A DNA stretch of 64,000 bases, from assembly GCA_965227265.1 (NCBI GenBank), contig OZ245738.1:620001-684000 (forward strand), written 5' to 3'. Below are positions 16,612 through 27,152 of this stretch, piece by piece. The notes below the pieces were generated by a model. The model was not told where the DNA came from, made no database searches, and was given only the letters and a program-made list of their open reading frames with translations. Each line of letters begins with the position of its first letter. Positions within the stretch are counted from its first letter, which is position 1. This stretch comes from UBA2336 sp965227265 (GTDB lineage Bacteria; Bacteroidota; Bacteroidia; Cytophagales; Cyclobacteriaceae). Position numbers and translations under genes: made by a program.

Positions 16612-17175
16612 TTAATTCTTTTCAATCCAGGTTTGAAATTTTGCAAACGTTTCAATGGCAGCTGTGATTATCTCGTCATGTTTGGATTCATCTTCCGCAT
16701 ATTTATTGAGTGTTGCCATGAAAGAACCCCACATCTTTTGGGTTTCCTCACCGTAGCCACTGAAAAAGTTGAGATAAGTTGTATCGTTAACGTTGAGATT
16801 CTGCTTCAGCATTTTGGTAATCACCTGTCCGCCTAACGTTGAGCCTTCCAATACATACATCGCGCCTAATGCCTCATATAGAGTAGAGATCTTTGGCAAA
16901 TCGGTTGCGACCGGAGGTAAAGACCCATTTAAATTCATGGCCTTCAGATCTTCCAATATCACGTGTGATTTTCTTCGCTCACGATAAGCCGGAATTATTT
17001 TTTCGTCCAGTTGTGCATCCAGCAAAGTTTCGATGGCTTTGAAATAGCCATAAAACACATTCAGAATTTTAGCGTATGCTTCCGGAGTAGTGGCCTGCTT
17101 AAGACCCGGGATCATAGCCTTTTCAAGTGCCAAGTGATTGTGTTTTGTTTCGGAGCGTAATCGTTCTATGAACAT
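16612..17175 (-). CDS. biliverdin-producing heme oxygenase
   Basis: 187 residues, the normal size for bacterial heme oxygenase. The proximal heme ligand is probably H14 in TKHNHLALE, near the N-terminus as in BphO. The distal helix carries 'GAMYVLEGSTLGGQVI' and the C-terminal part 'FFSGYGEETQKMWGSFM'. It opens heme to biliverdin, CO and iron. Uses would be iron recovery or chromophore supply to a bacteriophytochrome, but no phytochrome with the chromophore-binding domains is seen in this window. It lies on the minus strand, 43 bp downstream of the 77-residue gene. Confidence 0.88.
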   Translation of the reverse strand: MFIERLRSETKHNHLALEKAMIPGLKQATTPEAYAKILNVFYGYFKAIETLLDAQLDEKIIPAYRERRKSHVILEDLKAMNLNGSLPPVATDLPKISTLYEALGAMYVLEGSTLGGQVITKMLKQNLNVNDTTYLNFFSGYGEETQKMWGSFMATLNKYAEDESKHDEIITAAIETFAKFQTWIEKN

Positions 17176-17218
17176 AGTATGCTGATTGATCCGAAAATTA
17201 CTACTTATCCGGTGGATT

Positions 17219-17452
17219 TTATAATCCGTCCTTTCGGGTATCCAACCGATTAATGTCTCTATTCACTTTCACCTGACTTTCTTCAATCTCTATATTGACA
17301 GCTTCGTACACTCGGGCAATAAGCTGCTCCATCGTTTCACTGGTTTTGATGAGATCAGAAAGCTTTGCATTGGCGCTGTTAAGCTGTGATTGACTGAACT
17401 CTTTGTGAAGCTCAGTCATAATCTGCTCGTTTGACATTTCTTTGATTTCCAT
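17219..17452 (-). CDS. small helical cytoplasmic protein of unknown function
   Basis: 77 residues, all predicted helix with heptad-like spacing (MEIKEMSNEQIMTELHKEF, SDLIKTSETMEQLIARVYEA), rich in Glu, Lys and Asn. No Cys, signal peptide or membrane segment. It lies 10 bp behind the cyclic glucan synthase stop and before heme oxygenase on the same strand, so it is probably read through. I do not recognise a family. Confidence 0.6.
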   Translation of the reverse strand: MEIKEMSNEQIMTELHKEFSQSQLNSANAKLSDLIKTSETMEQLIARVYEAVNIEIEESQVKVNRDINRLDTRKDGL

Positions 17453-17462
17453 AATGATTTAT

Positions 17463-20400
17463 TTAATCATGAATAGGTTCACTTATTACCTGATCGAGTT
17501 TAATCCGTTTATCGGTGATTATTGATCCATTTACCATGAGCGTAAATTCACCTTCCTGTTGTTCTACCTCAATATTGTATACGTTTTCATTCAAGGTGTA
17601 TTTGACCCGGAATGATTTCCAGTCTGCCGGAACGCGGGGTTCAATTATCAGCACATTTCCTTCGCGCCTGATGCCGAGGAAAGATTCTGTAACCAATTGG
17701 TACATCCAACCTGCGGAACCAGTATACCAGGTCCAGCCACCACGACCGGTATGCGGAGCAACACCATAAACATCTGCGGCCATTACATACGGTTCAGCTT
17801 TGTAGATTGCTACATCTTCCGGAGTTTTTCCGTGGTTGATTGGATTGATCAGGCTTAATAACTCAAATGTTTTTTCGCGATCATCAAGCTTGGCAAAGGC
17901 CATCACCATCCAGATGGCAGCATGTGTATACTGACCGCCATTTTCACGAACACCGGGAACATAGCCTTTTATATAACCCGGATCCATATCCGCTTTATCG
18001 AATGGCGGTTCGAGTAGTTGAATTAATCCCTTCTCGCGGTTGATGAGGTGTTGATTAGCGGATTGCATCGCAGTTTGAATCCTGTCGGGTTCTCCTGCCT
18101 CTGAAAGTACCGACCAGCTTTGTGCAATTGCATCGATCATACATTCACTGTTCAGGTGTGATCCTAACGGAGAACCATCATCAAAGTAAGCGCGTATGTA
18201 CCATTTACCGTCCCAGGCATACAGGTTGATATTTTCTTTTAGCTTCTTCGCCTCATCTTCACACAAGCGAATGAATTCAGAATCTTTTTTAAGTTCTGCA
18301 ATTTTTTTAAACCGGTTTAAGATATCGTAAAGGAAGAAGGCAAGCCAGACACTTTCACCTTTTCCATGAATACCAACCATGTTCATACCGTCATTCCAGT
18401 CACCCGAACCGATTAACGGTAAACCATGCTCACCAAATCGTAGTCCATGCTTGATGGCTACTTTACAGTGTTCATACAATGTTGCGCGCTGGTCGGACAA
18501 TACAGGCATGTCGTAATAAGATTCTTCGCCTACATTTAATAATCGACCTTGTAAAAAAGGAATAACTTCTTCCAATACCCCTGTATCATGTGTAGCATTT
18601 ACATACCGACTCGTTACAAACGGCAGCCACAAATAATCATCGGAACATAAGGTTCTTACACCACGTCCCATGGGAGGATGCCACCAGTGCTGAACATCGC
18701 CTTCTTTGAATTGACGTGATGCACTTAACACAATTTGTTTTCTCGTAAGTTGAGGTTGAGCGTGCATGAGTGCAAGTACATCCTGTAACTGATCGCGGAA
18801 ACCAAACGCTCCACCGGATTGATAGAAACCACTCCTTCCCCAAAGACGACATGCAAGAACCTGGTATTCAAGCCAACCGTTTACCAGTATATTAATAGAC
18901 TGGTCTGGCGTTTCAACTTCAATGGCGCTGAGTGCTTTCTTCCAAAATGCTTTAACATTCTCCAGAACCGTAACGGCAACTTTCGGCCCCTGGAATCGCT
19001 TGATCAATTCAATTGCTTCGCGCATATCCTTTCCGGCTCCAAGCCTGAAGGTGATAATATGCTCCTGATCATTTTCAAGCTCAATTGGAACTTGCATTGC
19101 AGCACAAGGATCAAGACATGCACCTGTTTTTCCTGATAATTTGGTCCGCTTCATAGCATCCGGATTGCGCAACGTTCCGTTTCGTCCGAGAAACTCAGTT
19201 CTATCTGATGTATATTCAAATACAGTTTCATCTACATCCAGGAACGTTACCCGGTTATGGAATTCTGAGTTGTAAGGATTTTTAGCCATCAACGCACCAG
19301 TATTGCTTTCCAATTCGGTAACAACATGGAAGGCAGCTTTTGGCCGCTGTCCGCCAAGCACCCATTCAACATAACCGGTAGCCGATAATTTACGCACACG
19401 ACCTGAGCGATTACGAAGTTTAATGGTTATGAATTTTACAGAAGCTTCAGTATCAACATAAACAGTTGTTTCGGAGTGAACTCCATCTTCGCTATGTTCA
19501 AAAGCTGTGTACCCAAATCCATGACGTGTTACATACGCACCGTTATTAACCGGTAGTGGCATAGGTGACCAGAATTTTCCAGTCTCTTCATCACGCAGGT
19601 AAAAAGCTTCACCGGTTTTATCCGATACTGGATCGTTATGCCACGGAGATAATCTGAACTCATGCGCATTTTCAAACCATGTATAGGATGAGCCGCTTTC
19701 GGAAATGATGGTTCCAAAATTTGGATTGGCAATGATGTTTGCCCACGGCAGGGGAGTGCGCTGATCGTTAGTTGTATTGATCACGTACTCCTTGCCATCT
19801 TTTGCAAACCCGCCAATACCATTAAAGAAATGAAGATCGGTTGCGAGAACAACCGGATTATTAGTCGATATCTTCTCAAATTCGACTGGTTCGATTTTAG
19901 GAATTGCAACTTTAGTTGCTGGTTTTTTATTCACCTGATCAGCAAGCGAACCGCGCACGTCAGAAATAATAACCCGTGCAACTGTCTGCAAGAGAATCAA
20001 ATCTTCCGTAGGAATTTGATCTGCAGAGCGTACAAAGATCTTACCCGGCTTCTCGGATGTTGTAATGGTTGTACCACCCGCAATCAATCCCTGAATCTGA
20101 TCTTGCAGAACCTGACGATAACCACTTGGATCTTCATTGATGATAACAAGATCAACAGCAAGTCCTTTCAGGTTCCAGTATGCCTGGGCTTTCACCATTT
20201 GCTTGGCGAGCGTGATGTTCTCCGAATCGGAGACTTCCAACAGCACAATTGGTAAGTCACCTGAAATAGAATAAGCCCATAACGCAGATTGCCCGCGCTG
20301 ATTTTTGAGCACAATGTTCTGCGGAGCCCGAAGCGCTGCATTCGCATATAATATAGAGCTGGCTAACCTGCCGTAAAGTTGAGCATCCGACTCTGTTGCA

Positions 20401-23400
20401 CCAATCTGGCGTAATACAACCTGGCTATGCGTCCACGATAATTCAAACGCCCGATCCCGTAAATGTTTATCCTGATACTTATCGATCAGCATTTGATTTT
20501 CTTCACGCGTGGCGGCAATACCGGTAACCATATCAACCATTACAGTTGCACCCGGCTCAAGGGAAATTCTGTATTGGACTGAAACAATTGGATCAAGTAC
20601 GGATCCTTGTGATCCTGATAACACTTCTGAGTTCTGGAGTGCAGATGGATTTACAATTGTGTTACCACGACCGATAAATTTGTTACGATCTGTTTCGAAG
20701 GAAGCTGAAGTTGGCTCAGTTCCGCTGACCTTAGCGAGATGGAACATCCACGGTGGCTGTTCATCTTTTGAACGCGAACGTCTGGAGCAAACAATGGAAT
20801 TCTGATGTTCATGGATTTCGGTTTGAACAAACAGGTTACTGAACGCAGGATGCGAGTTATCAGCAGCCGGTAATGCTATTACAACTTCACCATATGTTGT
20901 TACCTCAATATTCCGTTTTGTTTTAGAATGATTGATAAGATGAATGCGTCTTACTTCAACATCATCTTCAGGCGATACGATAATTTCAGTATACGTTTCA
21001 ATCTGGTTATCGCGTCTGCGGAATTCAACTTTACCTTGTGAGAATACAGATTCGTAGTGATCCGCTTTCTTTAGTGTTGGTTGATATGCGTTTGACCAGA
21101 ATTCCTGGCTATCCAGATCACGCACATAACAAAAGGTTCCCCAATTGTCTGCCGTTGCATCTTCGCGCCAGCGCGTAAGCGCAATATCGCGCCAGCGACT
21201 GTAACCGCCCCCGGCATTTGTTATCATCACATGATATCTTCCGTTTGATAACAATTGAACTTCCGGGATTGGAGTGTTCGGTGTTGAGATTACGCGGATA
21301 TCAGAAATGAGTCCAACCGGTGAAGGATTCTTCTCTTCGGAAGAACCGGAGTAGAATCCAATTGTTTTAGGAACCTGTTCCTGCAACAATAACAAAGCTG
21401 TTTGAAACTGCGGATCAGCTTCAAACCTTTTTTGCATCGGCTGATTTAATAGTAAATACGCAAGTGACAACAAGCTCATTCCTTGATGATGCGCCATGAA
21501 AGTCTGAATCACAGCATGTGATTGTCCGCGCGACAAACGAAGGGGTGTATAATCAACAGCTTCGTAAAATCCGTACCGGCCTTCAAAGCCTTTGGCTTTC
21601 ATTACTTGCAGATTATCATAAGCAGCATTCGGATCAACCATCAATGCCATTACTGTGGCATAAGGAGCAATAACAAGATCTTGTCCAAGACCGCGTTTGA
21701 AACCAAGTCCGGGTACACCAAACGCTCTATATTGATACGTAAGATTGCTGTCCACAACATTGTAGCACGATTCTGAAATACCCCACGGAACATTTTGTTG
21801 TTCACCGTAGTCAATTTGTTTCTTCACAGTTCCGATAGCCATTTCATCAAGCAATGTATTTTCATACGTTGGCATCACCAGCATCGGCATAAGATATTCA
21901 AACATGGACCCACTCCAGGAAAGCAATACCGGAGTTTTACCTGCTGATGTTAGTCTTCGACCTAATGAGAACCAGCTTTCCTGCGGAAGCTTGCCTTGTG
22001 CAATCGCTACGAATGCACTCAGTCGGGCTTCGGAAGCAAGCAAGTCATAGAAGCTTGCATCGAGCCGGTTATCATCTGCATTAAATCCGATTGACAGTAA
22101 GCGTTGAACCTTATCGTAAAGGAAGTCATACCGCATATCGGCAAAGTCAAAGGAAGATTGTGCAAGTTTGAGAAGTATTTCCATTCGCGCTTTTGCTTTT
22201 TCGCCTGCTTGCGCTATCTCAGTTTCTAATTTCTGTAGTTCATGTTTCTCTTCAGCTGTATTTTGATCATTATCAATTTCTTTTTTCAGTGTCAGTGCAA
22301 GTTCGCTTAGTGAAGCAAGTGTGGGGATTTGGGTTATGAAAGAAAATCTCTCCAGATTTTTAGGGATTTCACGGGAAGCCCACGGGATGAATGTATCAAG
22401 CTCTGCTAGCGCAAGATTTAATTGATCATCAAAAGATTTAATCCACCAACCTGTTTCGGAATTTGAATCTTTTTGAAACGAGGATTTAATTGCATTATAC
22501 TGAACTGCTATAGCTTTCAGATTACGATGAAAATCAAACACATTTTCGCTATCAGCTGCATTGCTTAGCATTTTATCAAGTTCATCCAGACCTTCTTTGT
22601 GTTCCAGTAATTTCTTCCTGAAAACATACAGGGTATCATTTAAACCATTGAAAATCTGAGTACCGATAACTTTTTGATCAATCAACCCTAAAAATCCCTG
22701 ACGTAGTGTTAATAAATGTCCGGCTAGGTTACCGCTATCGACCGTTGAAATGTATCGTGGGTGCAACACGCGTAAACTTTGCGTATCGTACCAATTATAA
22801 AAATGCCCGTTCTGACGATCAAGCTTACTCAGGGTAGCAAACGTGCGCTCTGTCCGTTCAATCAGCGTAGCCGTTGTGATGTAGCCAAAGTCATACGCAG
22901 ACATACTTGCCAGTAATGACATTCCAATGTTTGTTGGTGACGTACGATGCGCAATTACTGGAATTGGATATTGCTGTAGATTATCAGGAGGAAGCCAATT
23001 GTCTTCTTCGCTTACAAATACTTCAAAGAATGACCAGGTTTTGCGGGATAATTCGCGCAGGTATGTTTTCTGATCTTTTGAAAGCGCAGATTTTTTTGAG
23101 ATCACCGGCTTGTTCATTATCCAGACGATTGCCGGAGAAAAAATCCACATCAATAAAAAGGGCAGCGCGACAAAAAGCCGTAATGTGAATTCGTAAGCGT
23201 CAAATAAATAAATGACTGCAGCAACCGATAGGAGAGGTGCAAACCACATAGTTGCATAAACAGAGCCAATAGATTCATTTTTTTTCTGAACGAGATTTGA
23301 AGGATTCCACTCCAACAATTTTTTCTTGCTGAAGTACATTCGCCATAACGTTCTAATAATTGCATCAACACTCAAGAAAGCTTCGTAGGGAAGACAGATT

Positions 23401-26111
23401 AGTGTAAACAATGCCTGCTTAATACTTTTATTCGTGGCACCCAGCGTGTTACTCAGGTGTTGATCGAAAGCAATTTCTTTTGGTTTTTGAGAAGCGCTCC
23501 ATACCGAACTTATTATTGGTGGAACAAACAGAATCGCCAGAATCGCAAACGTCCAGAAAATAGGCGATGGTAAAATGGTCCAGACTGCTAACAGTAAAAG
23601 TATCTGCGCGATAGGAACCAAACTTCTTCTCAGGTTATCAAAGATCTTCCAGCGTGATAGCGCTGAGATTGAATTCTTCCGATACTTGCGTTGAGCATCC
23701 GGTGCAAAAGGTAAAAACCACGTTCCGATTTGCCAGTCACCGCGAATCCAGCGATGTCTGCGCATAACATCCATGCTATAGCGCGATGGATATTCCTCAT
23801 AAAACTGAACATCGCTCGCAAAGGCGCATCGCGTATAAGAACCTTCCAATAAATCGTGACTTAGAATTCTGTTTTCAGGGAAACGATTATTTAACGCCTT
23901 CTCAAACGTATCAATTTCGTAAATGCCTTTTCCAATAAATGAGCCTTCGCCAAAAACATCTTGGTAAACATCAGACACCACGCGCGTGTAAGGATCAATA
24001 CCTGAGTCATTTTCATGTAAGCGCGAGTAAGAAGTTCGGGTAGCACCTTGCAAGCTGATGGCAATGCGCGGTTGAATAATCCCAAATCCTTCAACCACCC
24101 GTTTCTTTTGCTCATCATAAACGGGTTGATTCATTGGGTGGGCCATTAATCCAATAAGTTTCCAGGCGGCATCGCGCGGAAGCTGTGTATCTGTATCCAG
24201 CGTGATGATATATTTTATGGATGAGAAGATTCTTTCATCACCAACAATAGCAGAAAAGTTTTCGCGTGATTTTCCGCGCAACAGGTGATTAAGATCAGCG
24301 AGCTTTCCGCGTTTGCGTTCGTAGCCCATCCAAACTTTATCAACCGGATTCCATTTTCGCGGTCTGTGAAACAGAAAAAATGTTTCGTTGTGTTTTTTAC
24401 CAAACCGTAAATTCAGCTCTTCAATTTTTTTTGCTGCATGTGTTACTAAGGCTTCATCTTCAGGTAATGTCTCGGAGTCTGCATCACGAAAATCGGTTAG
24501 CAATGCAAACAGAAGATTTTCATCGCGATTGGCGAGGAAGCGTACTTCTACATCTTCAATCAATTTTTCAACCTGCGCTTGATTCGCCAGCAAGGTTGGT
24601 ACAACAACCATCGTTCTGGCTTCAGCTGGAATGCCGTGCGAAAAATTAAGTCGTGGTAATGGCTTAGGCTTTATCCATAAGGTAGCCCACCAGTTTGTCA
24701 AGGCAATCGCAAGCTGACTCGCGCCAATCAATGAAAGTACTCCAAGAAGAATTAGCCAGCCGTTATGAATTTCGTAATCGTATGCTTTCGCAACAAGAAA
24801 TAAGCCGAGTATTAGTGTGATAAACGTTGCAGAGAATATGTATAAACCTGAAGAAGTTTTTTGAATCCATTTTTTCAGGGATTCCCACGTTGAAAGTTTT
24901 AACCTTGATTGCTTTTCGGTACTCGAACGACCTTCGTCAATCAAATAATATCCAACATGTGATCTGCGGATGTCTTTTGAATTTTTATCAAAACTCTGGC
25001 GCGCAAGATCAATCGCGGTTTGTGCAATGGCATATTCAGGAAGATCACTTTCCTTTGCAATTCTTTCAACTACGTGACGGTAATGATCACGTGTGTAGAA
25101 GTCCATTTTAGAGTAGATGCCATCAATATCTTTTCTAAGCATTTGTTCAACAATGCTCATTGTCTCAACAAACTCGCGCCATTCCATCTTGGCGATAAAG
25201 CGAAGACTGTTAATACTATTACTTACTGAAACCTGGTTGGCAGCTTGTTTTTGATTTTCAGCCAGGATCATTGAATTGAGCGAATCAGAAGTTCCTGAAA
25301 GATGTTGTTCAAGCCAGCTGATTGGTAAACTAAGTTCTGAACCCTTCCATTGAAGTTTTCTCGCAAATTCGCCAACAAATGCGCTCGTAATAGGAGGATT
25401 TGATCTTGCCATGTCAGCAATGATCAGTACAAGGTCTTTTGGATTTTTTTCGGTGACATCAATAATCTCGTTAGCCCATTTGTTTGCTAGTGCAGAATCA
25501 TTTCTATCCAACGCTATTTGAATGGCAACGCGACTCAGGTTTTCAAGCAATGCAAGCCTGATCATAATAGGCACAGCCCAAAGCTCACCTAATGTCAGAT
25601 AACTAATCTTTTGATACGATGATATGAAGCTGCTTAAGCTATTAATATCAACGTGGCCATCGCTGTGCGAAATAATTTCAATCGCGATATCGTAAACACG
25701 CGGCAGGCCTTTATGTTTACCGCTGCTAAGTTTCGGTAAACCTTTACTATATCCTTTAGGTAAGTAACGCTTACCAATTAAAATCTCTTCTTCAATCAGG
25801 TAAAAATTATCAAGCAACCATTCTGCAGCCGGACTAATTGATTTCTTTTCTTTTATGTTCTGCTGAAGCAGCTTGATGGTACTGAAAAGAATATCTTCGT
25901 TATCCGATAAACGTTTTAGTAGTTGTTCTGGCAATTGTTCATCTGTGATGTGATGAGAATTTGCCAGTTGTTGCGCATGATGTTCAAGTTGCTCCAGTGT
26001 AAAAAGTTCTGAGCGCAGGGGAGGCTTCTCTTTTACATCTTCGTGCGTGAAATTATCCTTTTGAAAAATTGGGGAGATTAAATCTTCAAACTTGGTAGCG
26101 CGAACCTTCAT
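17463..26111 (-). CDS. ndvB: cyclic beta-1,2-glucan synthase (GT84-GH94)
   Basis: 2882 residues, matching the about 2870 of rhizobial NdvB/Cgs. A soluble N-terminal part (1-420) precedes membrane helices near 422-475. The GT84 domain follows (about 490-800) with the DTD metal/sugar motif at 639-641 and the QxxRW-like RRHRWIRGDWQ at 784-794. More membrane helices lie at about 805-1020. A glycoamylase-like domain (about 1350-1560) contains 'MAHHQGMSLLSLAYLL', and the GH94 phosphorylase-like C-terminal region has 'FGFRDQLQDVLAL' and GDWND with the likely catalytic D2574. Established enzymes make, cut and cyclise periplasmic glucan. All three modules look intact. Confidence 0.9.
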   Translation of the reverse strand: MKVRATKFEDLISPIFQKDNFTHEDVKEKPPLRSELFTLEQLEHHAQQLANSHHITDEQLPEQLLKRLSDNEDILFSTIKLLQQNIKEKKSISPAAEWLLDNFYLIEEEILIGKRYLPKGYSKGLPKLSSGKHKGLPRVYDIAIEIISHSDGHVDINSLSSFISSYQKISYLTLGELWAVPIMIRLALLENLSRVAIQIALDRNDSALANKWANEIIDVTEKNPKDLVLIIADMARSNPPITSAFVGEFARKLQWKGSELSLPISWLEQHLSGTSDSLNSMILAENQKQAANQVSVSNSINSLRFIAKMEWREFVETMSIVEQMLRKDIDGIYSKMDFYTRDHYRHVVERIAKESDLPEYAIAQTAIDLARQSFDKNSKDIRRSHVGYYLIDEGRSSTEKQSRLKLSTWESLKKWIQKTSSGLYIFSATFITLILGLFLVAKAYDYEIHNGWLILLGVLSLIGASQLAIALTNWWATLWIKPKPLPRLNFSHGIPAEARTMVVVPTLLANQAQVEKLIEDVEVRFLANRDENLLFALLTDFRDADSETLPEDEALVTHAAKKIEELNLRFGKKHNETFFLFHRPRKWNPVDKVWMGYERKRGKLADLNHLLRGKSRENFSAIVGDERIFSSIKYIITLDTDTQLPRDAAWKLIGLMAHPMNQPVYDEQKKRVVEGFGIIQPRIAISLQGATRTSYSRLHENDSGIDPYTRVVSDVYQDVFGEGSFIGKGIYEIDTFEKALNNRFPENRILSHDLLEGSYTRCAFASDVQFYEEYPSRYSMDVMRRHRWIRGDWQIGTWFLPFAPDAQRKYRKNSISALSRWKIFDNLRRSLVPIAQILLLLAVWTILPSPIFWTFAILAILFVPPIISSVWSASQKPKEIAFDQHLSNTLGATNKSIKQALFTLICLPYEAFLSVDAIIRTLWRMYFSKKKLLEWNPSNLVQKKNESIGSVYATMWFAPLLSVAAVIYLFDAYEFTLRLFVALPFLLMWIFSPAIVWIMNKPVISKKSALSKDQKTYLRELSRKTWSFFEVFVSEEDNWLPPDNLQQYPIPVIAHRTSPTNIGMSLLASMSAYDFGYITTATLIERTERTFATLSKLDRQNGHFYNWYDTQSLRVLHPRYISTVDSGNLAGHLLTLRQGFLGLIDQKVIGTQIFNGLNDTLYVFRKKLLEHKEGLDELDKMLSNAADSENVFDFHRNLKAIAVQYNAIKSSFQKDSNSETGWWIKSFDDQLNLALAELDTFIPWASREIPKNLERFSFITQIPTLASLSELALTLKKEIDNDQNTAEEKHELQKLETEIAQAGEKAKARMEILLKLAQSSFDFADMRYDFLYDKVQRLLSIGFNADDNRLDASFYDLLASEARLSAFVAIAQGKLPQESWFSLGRRLTSAGKTPVLLSWSGSMFEYLMPMLVMPTYENTLLDEMAIGTVKKQIDYGEQQNVPWGISESCYNVVDSNLTYQYRAFGVPGLGFKRGLGQDLVIAPYATVMALMVDPNAAYDNLQVMKAKGFEGRYGFYEAVDYTPLRLSRGQSHAVIQTFMAHHQGMSLLSLAYLLLNQPMQKRFEADPQFQTALLLLQEQVPKTIGFYSGSSEEKNPSPVGLISDIRVISTPNTPIPEVQLLSNGRYHVMITNAGGGYSRWRDIALTRWREDATADNWGTFCYVRDLDSQEFWSNAYQPTLKKADHYESVFSQGKVEFRRRDNQIETYTEIIVSPEDDVEVRRIHLINHSKTKRNIEVTTYGEVVIALPAADNSHPAFSNLFVQTEIHEHQNSIVCSRRSRSKDEQPPWMFHLAKVSGTEPTSASFETDRNKFIGRGNTIVNPSALQNSEVLSGSQGSVLDPIVSVQYRISLEPGATVMVDMVTGIAATREENQMLIDKYQDKHLRDRAFELSWTHSQVVLRQIGATESDAQLYGRLASSILYANAALRAPQNIVLKNQRGQSALWAYSISGDLPIVLLEVSDSENITLAKQMVKAQAYWNLKGLAVDLVIINEDPSGYRQVLQDQIQGLIAGGTTITTSEKPGKIFVRSADQIPTEDLILLQTVARVIISDVRGSLADQVNKKPATKVAIPKIEPVEFEKISTNNPVVLATDLHFFNGIGGFAKDGKEYVINTTNDQRTPLPWANIIANPNFGTIISESGSSYTWFENAHEFRLSPWHNDPVSDKTGEAFYLRDEETGKFWSPMPLPVNNGAYVTRHGFGYTAFEHSEDGVHSETTVYVDTEASVKFITIKLRNRSGRVRKLSATGYVEWVLGGQRPKAAFHVVTELESNTGALMAKNPYNSEFHNRVTFLDVDETVFEYTSDRTEFLGRNGTLRNPDAMKRTKLSGKTGACLDPCAAMQVPIELENDQEHIITFRLGAGKDMREAIELIKRFQGPKVAVTVLENVKAFWKKALSAIEVETPDQSINILVNGWLEYQVLACRLWGRSGFYQSGGAFGFRDQLQDVLALMHAQPQLTRKQIVLSASRQFKEGDVQHWWHPPMGRGVRTLCSDDYLWLPFVTSRYVNATHDTGVLEEVIPFLQGRLLNVGEESYYDMPVLSDQRATLYEHCKVAIKHGLRFGEHGLPLIGSGDWNDGMNMVGIHGKGESVWLAFFLYDILNRFKKIAELKKDSEFIRLCEDEAKKLKENINLYAWDGKWYIRAYFDDGSPLGSHLNSECMIDAIAQSWSVLSEAGEPDRIQTAMQSANQHLINREKGLIQLLEPPFDKADMDPGYIKGYVPGVRENGGQYTHAAIWMVMAFAKLDDREKTFELLSLINPINHGKTPEDVAIYKAEPYVMAADVYGVAPHTGRGGWTWYTGSAGWMYQLVTESFLGIRREGNVLIIEPRVPADWKSFRVKYTLNENVYNIEVEQQEGEFTLMVNGSIITDKRIKLDQVISEPIHD

Positions 26112-26174
26112 TAATTCTGAATATTAAAATTTTACATATGCACAGATGAATACCTGCACGCGGGCAGCGAATGC

Positions 26175-26510
26175 TTACCCAAACATTCTTGTAAGCTCTT
26201 CGCGAAGCGCAGGCTTATAGAGAATGTGAAAATTCGAAGCCGATGTTTTTGGTACATCCATCGCGCTGATCAAATTAAGTTGAGTTTCCGGGTAATTAAC
26301 CAGGATAAATTCTGTCTTTCCCCAGCCTAATCCATCGGGCAGGTTGTTATCCAAAAAGAGAAAGTCAGGTTTTTGTTCTTCGAGCGTTTTCAGACCGTCA
26401 GCAATGTTGTGCGCGATAAAAACATCATAATTTTTTGGCTTGAAGAAACTTTTCATGAGCAAGCCAAAATCCACCTCATCGTCAATAATCAATACCTTTT
26501 TGTTTTTCAT
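26175..26510 (-). CDS. single-domain response regulator
   Basis: 111 residues from ATG 26510; a longer frame to 26552 adds an unlikely 14-residue start. It is a lone receiver domain: acidic pocket in VLIIDDEVDFG, phospho-acceptor D54 in FLFLDNNLPDG, and Lys K99 in ILYKPALREEL. The 'SAMD' segment replaces the common SA/T-x-x motif. No output domain, so it is probably a phospho-relay or diguanylate-free adapter for a kinase. Transcribed from the gap shared with the divergent receiver at 26698 and in front of the glucan synthase gene, from which it is separated by 63 bp. Confidence 0.85.
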   Translation of the reverse strand: MKNKKVLIIDDEVDFGLLMKSFFKPKNYDVFIAHNIADGLKTLEEQKPDFLFLDNNLPDGLGWGKTEFILVNYPETQLNLISAMDVPKTSASNFHILYKPALREELTRMFG

Positions 26511-26622
26511 TACCCGTGGGATTACGGAATAACCATATAAAAACCCTACCAACGATTTACTTTACGGAGGGCGCGTAATCTGCAGATTAGTAAGGTGTTT
26601 CAAAAGGATTGAAAGAAAGCAT

Positions 26623-26639
26623 GGGGATTATTTTCTACA
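26623..26639 (+). promoter_or_regulatory. GGGGA-N5-TTCTACA motif, copy 1
   Basis: GGGGATTATTTTCTACA, an exact match to the shared 17-bp motif. It points to the receiver/PAS-kinase pair and ends 59 bp before TTG 26698. See the finding on the shared motif for the full list. Confidence 0.75.
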
Positions 26640-26697
26640 CGCAAGTGGCAGAACCTAAGTATTGCTTACACGGCTCCGAATCCTTATTTTTATAAGC

Positions 26698-27150
26698 TTG
26701 AAATCTGAACGATACATTCTGCTGGTAGACGATGACCCTGATGAGCATCTTTTGTTTGAAGATGCCTTGAAGGAGATAAAAAACGCGCCCAAACTTTCCT
26801 ATGCACGGGACGGCCAACAGCTGATGGAGTTTTTAAATGACGATAAAGGGCAATTACCTGCGATTGTATTTCTGGATTTGAATATGCCCCGCATGAACGG
26901 GTTTGAATGCCTGCAACAAATCCGCAAATCTTCTAAACTTAATCACATTCCGGTTGTTATTTTTTCAACAACCTCTCAAACCCAGGCCATTGATAAAGTA
27001 TACGAACAGGGAGCTAACTATTACATCCGCAAACCAAACACGTTTGCCATGCTAAAAGAGGTTATTGACCGGATGCTGGAGATCGATTGGAATAATAATT
27101 ACAATGATTCGCATCCTTCTAAAGAAAACTTCATTGTAAATCCTTCCTAG
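26698..27150 (+). CDS. Rcp1-like single-domain response regulator paired with PAS kinase
   Basis: 150 residues from TTG 26698 (MKSERYILLVDDDPDEHLLF); a TTG at 26662 would add 12 hydrophobic residues and is less likely. Receiver with acidic pocket DDDPDEH, D60 in IVFLDLNMPRMNGFE, Thr/Ser in FSTTS and K112 in YIRKPNTF. This Rcp1-type protein has no output domain. Two bp after its stop comes the TTG of the six-PAS histidine kinase, so the two form an operon and most likely a cognate phosphotransfer pair. Motif copy 1 lies upstream. Confidence 0.88.
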   Translation: MKSERYILLVDDDPDEHLLFEDALKEIKNAPKLSYARDGQQLMEFLNDDKGQLPAIVFLDLNMPRMNGFECLQQIRKSSKLNHIPVVIFSTTSQTQAIDKVYEQGANYYIRKPNTFAMLKEVIDRMLEIDWNNNYNDSHPSKENFIVNPS

Positions 27151-27152
27151 AG

